6,651 nt of DNA, from assembly GCA_007117275.1 (NCBI GenBank), contig SKGV01000002.1, positions 1 through 6,651 on the forward strand, read 5' to 3'. Positions within the stretch are counted from its first letter, which is position 1, and every line of letters begins with the position of its first letter. A program made the translations under genes and the position numbers. Shown here piece by piece: positions 1-4,912 of the stretch. The stretch comes from Methylophaga sp. Its GTDB lineage: Bacteria > Pseudomonadota > Gammaproteobacteria > Nitrosococcales > Methylophagaceae. Below the pieces are notes generated by a model, which saw only the letters and a list, made by a program, of their open reading frames with translations, was not told where the DNA came from and did not search any database.

Positions 1-372
1 CGCTCAGTCAAATTTGTGCTACCACTCGGTAGCACCGTCAATATGGATGGTACAGCCTTGTATGAAGCGGTGGCAGTATTGTTTATCGCTCAGGCTTATG
101 GCATCGATCTGACGACCACTCAACAGATTATTGTCTTTATTACCGCGACCCTTGCAGCGATTGGTGCCGCAGGTATTCCAGAAGCAGGGCTGGTGACGAT
201 GGTCATTGTGCTTTCTGCGGTTGGGCTGCCACTTGATGGTATTGCCTTATTACTGGCGGTTGATTGGTTCCTGGACAGATTCAGAACAGTGACGAATGTC
301 TGGGGTGACAGTGTTGGTGCCGCAGTGCTTGAGAAAGTGGCTATCCATAGTGAGCATAAAAAAGGCGCCTGA
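1..372 (+). CDS. Dicarboxylate/amino acid:cation symporter, C-terminal part (5' end outside window)
   Basis: This is the last 123 codons of a DAACS-family (glutamate/aspartate-type) sodium-coupled symporter of the inner membrane; the reading frame is open to the window edge, so the true start lies upstream. What is seen: the NMDGT sodium-site motif of TM7 (residues 14-18 of the fragment), the glycine/alanine-rich re-entrant hairpin HP2 with GAAGIPEAG (55-63), and the TM8 block DWFLDRFRT..N...D (88-103). By family knowledge, the residues here called D88, D92, R95, N99 and D103 align with D390, D394, R397, N401 and D405 of archaeal GltPh; the R397 equivalent binds the side-chain carboxylate, which favours an acidic amino acid or C4-dicarboxylate as substrate. 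The segment between HP2 and TM8 is short, as in animal EAATs. It is convergent with ppiD. The family is certain; the exact substrate is inferred. Confidence 0.93.
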   Translation, partial: RSVKFVLPLGSTVNMDGTALYEAVAVLFIAQAYGIDLTTTQQIIVFITATLAAIGAAGIPEAGLVTMVIVLSAVGLPLDGIALLLAVDWFLDRFRTVTNVWGDSVGAAVLEKVAIHSEHKKGA

Positions 373-386
373 TGCGGCGCCTTTTT
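358..386. terminator. Bidirectional intrinsic terminator between symporter gene and ppiD
   Basis: Arms GGCGCC (364-369) and GGCGCC (376-381) enclose a 6-nt loop. An A-run (358-363) lies on one side and a T-run (382-386) on the other, so both strands form a GC-rich hairpin followed by U residues. The A- and T-runs can extend the stem. The left arm is the last sense codons of the symporter gene and its TGA stop sits in the loop. The ppiD stop is about 87 nt away on the other side, so the same element can end both convergent transcripts. Confidence 0.9.
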
Positions 387-472
387 GGTTTGAGCGTGAT
401 GACTAGGACAGCTCGGGAGCCTCAGAGACATTTGTGCTGACTAGTAAAATTGAGTGTCGTTGTTTGACTGTT

Positions 473-2371
473 TTAGAATTGTTCTTCAACCAGCCTCTGG
501 TTATAAATCCTAATTTTTGCAGAAGCTTTGAGGCTATCAGTGAAGGCTTGAACTTCAGCATTGGCATTCAGTCGGTGCAGGTGTGCCAGCATACCATCGG
601 CAAGATCCTCTGGCGCTGTAGACGGGTCACCATCGATCACATTCGTCAGCTTTATGACGATGAAATTGCCGTTATTGGCAGTGAAGCCACTAAATCTTGG
701 TGTGTCAGCTACCCGTGGCATAGCAAAAGCACGGTTTAATATCTGAACACTAATATCAGTATCATCACGCGTATAGATCTGACTCTGCTGCCAATTGTTA
801 TCGATGAACAATGACTCTGGTTCAACGCCATCTTGTAATTGACTTAGCTTGAGTAAGCCATGGTCGCGGGCCTTGTCACTTGCCTGCTCAAATCGCAACT
901 GTTCTTCGATTGCAGGTGCGACAGACTCCAACGGTAATGCAGCGGCAGGCACCAATCTGTCTTTGCGGACAACAAGATAATGATCGTCGGATACCTCTAT
1001 GATTGTGCTGTTAAGGTTGTGATTGATCACATCATCACTGAAGGCTGCTTGAATCACAGCAGCGTGCTCTGCGATTCCTGAACCTCCATTACGGGTAAAT
1101 AGCTCGGAAGTCTTTATCTCAAGACCCAGTGCGTTGGCCGCAGTGTCAAGACTTTCGGGGTGCTCATAGGTCAGGTTGGCCATGGTTTCAGCCATTTCAA
1201 AGAAACGCAGATCGGCCTGTTGGCGACGGAACATTGTCTCGACTTCTGCACGAACATCTTCAAAATCAACCTGTTCAGCCCGTTCGATATCCGTGAGTTT
1301 TATCAAATGAGTACCGTATTCAGTGGTCACTGGCTCAGAAATATCGCCAATGTTAGTCAATGCAAACACCGCTTCATCAAATTCTGGATCCATAATGCCA
1401 CTTTGAAAAAAGCCAAGGTCACCGCCATCAACTGCCGAGAGTAAGTCGGCAGAATAGTTCTGTGCTAGCGTTGCGAAGTTTTCGCCCACGTCCAACTTTG
1501 CCATGATTTCATCGACAATTGCTTGCGCTTCAGCAGGTGTGGATTCTATCAATATGTGGCTGGCTCGGCGCTGCTCAGGGCCAGTGAACTGGTTTGTATT
1601 ATCAAGGAAGTAGCCACGAAGTTGAGCTTCGTCTACTTCGATATCCGCCATCACCACTGATACATCAAGTTCTAAGTATTCAACGGCAATTTGCTCAGGC
1701 ACTGAATAAATAGACTGATTGACTTGGTAATAGGTGCGGATATCGTCATGGGCAACTTCGACTTCGTCAAGATAATCTTGCGCTCGCAATACTCCAAATG
1801 CGATTTCGCGTGTCTGCGTATCAAGTGCAAGCAGATGATTGATTTCCTGTTCTGTGACAATCGTGCTGTTTTGGATACTTTGACTAAGTTGCTCAGTCAG
1901 GATTTCTGAGCGAAGCTGTGCCTCATAGCCGGCGGGTGAAAAACCGGCACGCAGCAACATCATTGAATAGAGCTCTGCATCGAAAACACCGTCACGCTGA
2001 AAAGCAGGGTTTGAGCGGATGACTCTGGCGATAGCAGCGTCATCTATTGTCAGCCCCAATGATCGCGTGGCTTCGCGAATCAGTCTTTGTTCTATAAGGC
2101 TGTCTAGAATACTATTGCGGACGTTGGTGCCTTCGAACACAGCGGGATCAAAGTCAGCGCCCAACATACTTCTCATTTGCTCTCTATAGCGTGAGATTGC
2201 TTGCTGCAACTCGTTTTGAGTGATGGAGTCGCCATTGACCTTGGCAACAACCACATCGGAAGGCCCTGTCATATAAGAGTTAACGCCCCAAAGCGCGAAT
2301 GGAATACTGATCAAACCGACAATAAACCAGGCGACCCAGCCTTGTGCGCGATCTCGAATGATATGTAGCAT
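473..2371 (-). CDS. ppiD: Periplasmic folding factor PpiD, SurA/parvulin-type peptidyl-prolyl isomerase family
   Basis: The protein has 632 residues (E. coli PpiD has 623). It is anchored in the inner membrane by one N-terminal helix (about residues 12-31, GWVAWFIVGL onward) with the bulk in the periplasm, where PpiD acts near the Sec translocon on newly exported proteins. Domains: a SurA-like N-terminal chaperone region (about 40-260), one parvulin domain (about 265-365) with RASHILI (269-275), DGGDLGFF (315-322) and GTHLIKL (353-359), then a long C-terminal region ending in the AKIRI segment comparable to AKIKI in E. coli PpiD. His272, Asp315 and His355 occupy the usual parvulin catalytic positions. 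The ATG start is supported by the membrane-anchor start typical of the family (MLHIIRDRAQGW) and a weak AAGG 10 nt upstream. It lies downstream of hupB, as in E. coli, but two tRNAs and a terminator intervene. No convincing promoter was found in the short leader. Confidence 0.95.
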   Translation of the reverse strand: MLHIIRDRAQGWVAWFIVGLISIPFALWGVNSYMTGPSDVVVAKVNGDSITQNELQQAISRYREQMRSMLGADFDPAVFEGTNVRNSILDSLIEQRLIREATRSLGLTIDDAAIARVIRSNPAFQRDGVFDAELYSMMLLRAGFSPAGYEAQLRSEILTEQLSQSIQNSTIVTEQEINHLLALDTQTREIAFGVLRAQDYLDEVEVAHDDIRTYYQVNQSIYSVPEQIAVEYLELDVSVVMADIEVDEAQLRGYFLDNTNQFTGPEQRRASHILIESTPAEAQAIVDEIMAKLDVGENFATLAQNYSADLLSAVDGGDLGFFQSGIMDPEFDEAVFALTNIGDISEPVTTEYGTHLIKLTDIERAEQVDFEDVRAEVETMFRRQQADLRFFEMAETMANLTYEHPESLDTAANALGLEIKTSELFTRNGGSGIAEHAAVIQAAFSDDVINHNLNSTIIEVSDDHYLVVRKDRLVPAAALPLESVAPAIEEQLRFEQASDKARDHGLLKLSQLQDGVEPESLFIDNNWQQSQIYTRDDTDISVQILNRAFAMPRVADTPRFSGFTANNGNFIVIKLTNVIDGDPSTAPEDLADGMLAHLHRLNANAEVQAFTDSLKASAKIRIYNQRLVEEQF

Positions 2372-2422
2372 GACAAGAGAACCTTTTGGAAAAAACGAGT
2401 CAATCCTAACGATAATTCAGGC

Positions 2423-2448
2423 AAAAAAAAAGGCGCATGGAATGCGCC
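2423..2448 (-). terminator. Intrinsic terminator of the hupB-tRNA transcript
   Basis: On the minus strand the arms GGCGCAT (2448-2442) and ATGCGCC (2438-2432) form a perfect 7-bp stem with a TCC loop, followed directly by nine T residues (2431-2423). It starts 12 nt after the CCA end of tRNA-Asp and 51 nt before the ppiD start codon. It is therefore placed to end the hupB-tRNA message and separate it from ppiD. Confidence 0.9.
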
Positions 2449-2460
2449 CTTTCTTTGTGT

Positions 2461-2537
2461 TGGCGGAGCGGACGGGACTCGAACCCGCGACCTCCGGCGT
2501 GACAGGCCAGCATTCTAACCAACTGAACTACCGCTCC
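2461..2537 (-). tRNA. tRNA-Asp (anticodon GTC)
   Basis: A 77-nt cloverleaf with an encoded CCA end (TGG at 2461-2463 on the plus strand). The acceptor arms GGAGCGG and CCGCTCC pair over 7 bp. The D arm contains AGTTGGTTA. The anticodon stem CTGGC/GCCGG has one G-T wobble, and the GTC anticodon is at 2503-2501. The T arm is GCGGG-TTCGAGT-CCCGT. It is nearly the same as E. coli tRNA-Asp. It lies 8 nt downstream of tRNA-Val and is followed by a strong terminator, so it is the last gene of its transcript. Confidence 0.98.
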
Positions 2538-2545
2538 TGTATTTC

Positions 2546-2621
2546 TGGTGGGTGCTGAGGGGTTCGAACCCCCGACCCTCGCCTTGTAAGGGCGATGCTC
2601 TCCCAGCTGAGCTAAGCACCC
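2546..2621 (-). tRNA. tRNA-Val (anticodon TAC)
   Basis: A 76-nt cloverleaf with encoded CCA. The acceptor arms GGGTGCT and AGCACCC pair over 7 bp. The D arm is GCTC-AGCTGGGA-GAGC, the anticodon stem TCGCC/GGCGA, and the TAC anticodon is at 2588-2586. The T loop carries the canonical TTCGAAC. It starts only 11 nt after the hupB stop codon, which leaves no room for a separate promoter. It is therefore probably cut from the hupB transcript by tRNA-processing nucleases. Confidence 0.98.
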
Positions 2622-2632
2622 CAGAAAACAGA

Positions 2633-2905
2633 CTAGTTTACAGCATCCTTGAGGGCTTTGCCAGCCTTAAATGCAGGAATTTTAGCAGCTGCGATCTTGA
2701 TTTCAGCACCAGTGCGTGGGTTACGGCCTGTGCGTGCAGCACGGTCACGAACAGAGAAAGTTCCAAAGCCTACCAAGGTAACCTGGTCGCCTTTGCTCAG
2801 GGCAGATGTGACTGCAGAAGTCACGCCATCAACAGCCAAAGCTGCTTTTGCTTTTGAAATATCGGCCGCGGCCGCAACTGCATCGATTAGTTCAGATTTA
2901 TTCAC
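2633..2905 (-). CDS. hupB: DNA-binding protein HU, beta type
   Basis: A 90-residue histone-like nucleoid protein, the standard length for HU. It binds and bends DNA as a dimer with little sequence preference. The N-terminal helices begin MNKSELIDAVA, the core holds VTLVGFGTFSVRDRAARTG (42-60), and the DNA-binding arm tip is RNPRTG (61-66) with Pro63, the residue that wedges between base pairs in HU/IHF proteins. The C-terminus IPAFKAGKALKDAVN is typical of gammaproteobacterial HU-beta. The start codon is GTG, as in E. coli hupB, with a good GAGGAA Shine-Dalgarno 7 nt upstream. A perfect TTGACA -35 box and a dyad lie in the gap upstream. The usual upstream neighbour lon is absent; rsmA is there instead. 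Downstream, 11 nt away, is tRNA-Val. IHF subunits were considered, but the sequence is HU-like throughout. Confidence 0.97.
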   Translation of the reverse strand: MNKSELIDAVAAAADISKAKAALAVDGVTSAVTSALSKGDQVTLVGFGTFSVRDRAARTGRNPRTGAEIKIAAAKIPAFKAGKALKDAVN

Positions 2906-2912
2906 AACTTAA

Positions 2913-2918
2913 TTCCTC
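2913..2918 (-). promoter_or_regulatory. Shine-Dalgarno site of hupB
   Basis: GAGGAA on the minus strand, 7 nt before the GTG codon. It settles the choice of the GTG as the start of hupB; the next in-frame ATG or GTG would remove the conserved first helix of HU. Confidence 0.85.
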
Positions 2919-2979
2919 ATCTTTATAATTTGTACGTAACGTGTTTCCCAATGGCGACCTAGCGCGTCCAACCCACTGG

Positions 2980-2993
2980 TTAGATGTATCTAA
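2980..2993. promoter_or_regulatory. Inverted repeat (operator-like dyad) over the hupB -10 region
   Basis: TTAGAT and ATCTAA form perfect 6-bp arms around a GT centre. The right arm is the candidate -10 box and the left arm covers the inferred transcription start. That placement fits a repressor site or a small start-site hairpin, but no regulator can be named from the sequence and chance is possible. Confidence 0.3.
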
Positions 2994-3016
2994 CTACAGC
3001 AGATTTGCACTGTCAA
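2988..3016 (-). promoter_or_regulatory. Candidate sigma-70 promoter for hupB and the tRNAs
   Basis: On the minus strand a perfect TTGACA (3016-3011) is followed by a 17-nt spacer and TTAGAT (2993-2988). The -35 box is consensus; the -10 box matches only three of six positions and lacks the important second-position A, so a neighbouring register is possible. The inferred start of transcription would be near 2981, giving a leader of about 75 nt. This is the only plausible promoter I found in the 229-bp rsmA-hupB gap. Confidence 0.45.
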
Positions 3017-3134
3017 GATAGATTCCACCCCGTTTTGTATGTATTCGCGTTATTTTGATCGCGGCTGAATCAGCACAATGAAATTTTGCAGCAGTTGACA
3101 GAATAGTAGTGCGCGACTGAGTGATGTAAATTCC

Positions 3135-3914
3135 TCAGCAAAGTGTCCGGGTCAACTCGACATATTGAGCTATGTCAATGGTCTCAGGACGTTGTTCGGG
3201 ATCAATTCCATTAGCCCGAAGGGTGTCAGCAGATATCATATTTTTCAGCGTGTTAGAAACCGTTTTTCGACGCTGTGAAAAGGCCTGACTGACCAATTGA
3301 CTGAGTCGTCCGATATCAACCGCGCCACCAATGCGATGTTTTAATGGCTGTAGATAGAGGATTGCTGAATCAACTTTAGGTGCTGGCTCAAAGGCCTCAG
3401 GTGGGACATGGAACAGTAACTGTGCATCACAACGATGCTGAATCATTATACTGAGTTTGCCGAACTGCTTGGTGCCCGGCTGCGCACAAATGCGCTCGAC
3501 AACCTCTTTTTGAAGCATGAAACACATGTCTTCAATGATGTCTGAATATTCCAGGAGATGGAACAACAACGGGGTGGTGATGTTGTATGGCAGATTCCCC
3601 ACTATACGCAGTGTTTCATTCGACATCAGCAAACGTCGATAGTCAAACTGCAATGCATCTGCAAGGTGTACATTTAGACCATGATTCATCACATGACGCT
3701 GCTGAAGTAGCGGCACCAAGTCTCTGTCGAGCTCAATCACATCGAGATGATTACATTGCTCAAGCAGAGGAGTGGTCAGTGCGCCACGTCCCGGCCCAAT
3801 CTCAACAATATGGTCATCTCGCTTTGGGTCAATCGCCGCAATAATCTCATTAATGAAATAATCATCTTTGAGAAAATTTTGCCCGAAGCGTTTACGTGCT
3901 CTTGGATAATCCAC
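3135..3914 (-). CDS. rsmA: 16S rRNA (adenine(1518)-N(6)/adenine(1519)-N(6))-dimethyltransferase RsmA (KsgA)
   Basis: A 259-residue cytoplasmic enzyme that dimethylates two adjacent adenines in the 3' hairpin of 16S rRNA using S-adenosylmethionine, a late step of 30S assembly; loss causes kasugamycin resistance in E. coli. Motifs in order: RKRFGQNFL (7-15), the SAM-binding loop EIGPGRGALT (38-47), ELDRDL (61-66), the acidic DAL motif (86-88), the catalytic NLPYNI (107-112), FEPAPKVDSA (175-184) and FSQRRKT (212-218). It is slightly shorter than E. coli KsgA (273 residues), mainly at the two ends. The GTG start is forced: the triplet just before it in frame is TGA, the next in-frame ATG is past residue 70, and a GAGG lies 9 nt upstream overlapping the pdxA stop. 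The gap to pdxA is 11 nt, so the two are co-transcribed. apaG, its usual downstream neighbour, is missing. Confidence 0.97.
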   Translation of the reverse strand: MDYPRARKRFGQNFLKDDYFINEIIAAIDPKRDDHIVEIGPGRGALTTPLLEQCNHLDVIELDRDLVPLLQQRHVMNHGLNVHLADALQFDYRRLLMSNETLRIVGNLPYNITTPLLFHLLEYSDIIEDMCFMLQKEVVERICAQPGTKQFGKLSIMIQHRCDAQLLFHVPPEAFEPAPKVDSAILYLQPLKHRIGGAVDIGRLSQLVSQAFSQRRKTVSNTLKNMISADTLRANGIDPEQRPETIDIAQYVELTRTLC

Positions 3915-3923
3915 TCAGCTGCG

Positions 3924-3927
3924 CCTC
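3924..3927 (-). promoter_or_regulatory. Shine-Dalgarno site of rsmA, overlapping the pdxA stop
   Basis: GAGG on the minus strand, 9 nt before the rsmA GTG. It shares two bases with the TGA stop of pdxA, so ribosomes ending pdxA stand on the rsmA ribosome-binding site, which suggests translational coupling. Confidence 0.6.
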
Positions 3928-4909
3928 AGTTTTGAGCATGAATCATTGACTGCGCCATGCCGATGGCATGTATCAAACTGCTAACATTGGCTCGGCCTGT
4001 GCCTGCCAGTTCCAGCGCTGTTCCATGATCGACAGATGTTCGGATGAAAGGCAACCCTAAGGTTGTGTTCACGGCATGACCAAAACCTTGATGTTTAAGT
4101 ACGGGCAGGCCTTGGTCGTGATACATGGCCACCACGGCATCGTAGTCAGTCAGCTTTTCTTTAACAAATATGGTATCTGCAGGCCAAGGACCGGTAATCT
4201 GCATACCTCGGTCAACAAAATGCTGTATCACTGGGGCGATGATCCGTTGCTCTTCATTGCCCAGATGCCCACCCTCCCCTGCATGCGGGTTAAGACCACA
4301 TACAGCGATTTTTGGCTGGTCAATGGCAAATTGCTGCTGCATCGCTTTGTAGGTAATCTCGATTGTCTGGCGCACATTTTCCTCGGTGATGGCCTCCGCA
4401 ACCTGCCGGAGAGGCAGATGTGTTGTGACAAGCGCCACTCTGAGTGAGGGTGTCGCCAGCATCATCACGACTTTTTTGACGCCGGCACCTTCAGCAAAAA
4501 ACTCAGTGTGACCACTGAAATTGACACCTGAGTCGTTGATAATGCCTTTGTGAACTGGCGCTGTGACAACGGCGGAAAATCGTCCATCCAGACAACCATC
4601 GAGCGCTATTTGCAAGCCATCAATGACCGATGCGGCATTATCCAGCGACAAAACACCAGGCTTGACTGTAACCGCAGTTGGTGTGTGGATGTAGCGCAGC
4701 AGTCCGGCTTCTGATGGTCTGGCCGCCTGTTCGAGATTAGCCGGTTCGAATCGAATACTCAGGCCAAGCATTGCAGCACGTTGCTGAAGTACGTCGCCAT
4801 CAGCAATCACCAATAACTCATCCTGAAAGGGTGACTGTGCCAACTGCAGGCACAAGTCCGGTCCAATGCCTGCCGGTTCACCAGCGGTAACTGCAATCCT
4901 GTGAGTCAT
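3926..4909 (-). CDS. pdxA: 4-hydroxythreonine-4-phosphate dehydrogenase PdxA
   Basis: A cytoplasmic NAD-dependent enzyme of the DXP-dependent vitamin B6 pathway. It oxidises 4-phosphohydroxy-L-threonine; the product decarboxylates and is condensed by PdxJ to pyridoxine phosphate. From the ATG chosen here it has 327 residues (E. coli PdxA 329). Motifs: GEPAGIGPD (10-18), TAPVHKG (116-122), SGHTEF (132-137), TTHLPL (162-167), NPHAGEGG (207-214), YHDQGLP (263-269) and SVDHGTA (292-298). His164, His209 and His264 match the three metal-binding histidines of the family. A GTG directly before the ATG (4912-4910) could also start the protein, adding one residue; it touches the surA TAG stop in the same frame. 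The only purine-rich match (AGG, 4914-4912) is too close for a normal Shine-Dalgarno, so translation is probably coupled to surA. Co-transcribed with surA and rsmA. Confidence 0.96.
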   Translation of the reverse strand: MTHRIAVTAGEPAGIGPDLCLQLAQSPFQDELLVIADGDVLQQRAAMLGLSIRFEPANLEQAARPSEAGLLRYIHTPTAVTVKPGVLSLDNAASVIDGLQIALDGCLDGRFSAVVTAPVHKGIINDSGVNFSGHTEFFAEGAGVKKVVMMLATPSLRVALVTTHLPLRQVAEAITEENVRQTIEITYKAMQQQFAIDQPKIAVCGLNPHAGEGGHLGNEEQRIIAPVIQHFVDRGMQITGPWPADTIFVKEKLTDYDAVVAMYHDQGLPVLKHQGFGHAVNTTLGLPFIRTSVDHGTALELAGTGRANVSSLIHAIGMAQSMIHAQN

Positions 4910-4912
4910 CAC

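Noticed and set aside
434..739. Plus-strand 101-codon frame at the ppiD 3' end
   Set aside because: Almost all of it is antisense to ppiD, and it has no ribosome-binding site or family resemblance.
2552..2912. Plus-strand open frames across the tRNAs and hupB
   Set aside because: They read through tRNA genes and antisense to hupB; the first residues are simply a translated tRNA complement.
2922..2950. Alternative hupB promoter with TATAAA and an upstream TTGGGA (18-nt spacer)
   Set aside because: Transcription would begin inside the Shine-Dalgarno sequence, leaving too short a leader for normal translation.
3064..3074. GCTGAATCAGC palindrome in the rsmA-hupB gap
   Set aside because: Short, single copy, and upstream of the candidate -35; expected by chance at this length.
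3095..3100. TTGACA on the plus strand pointing into rsmA antisense
   Set aside because: No -10-like hexamer at 16-18 nt downstream.
3117..3138. CTGAG/CTCAG hairpin at the rsmA stop as a terminator
   Set aside because: Only 5 bp with a 12-nt loop and no T-run after it on the minus strand.
4076..4447. 123-codon open frame on the plus strand opposite pdxA
   Set aside because: It lies wholly antisense to a strongly conserved gene, shows no recognisable domain, and its composition follows from the pdxA codons.
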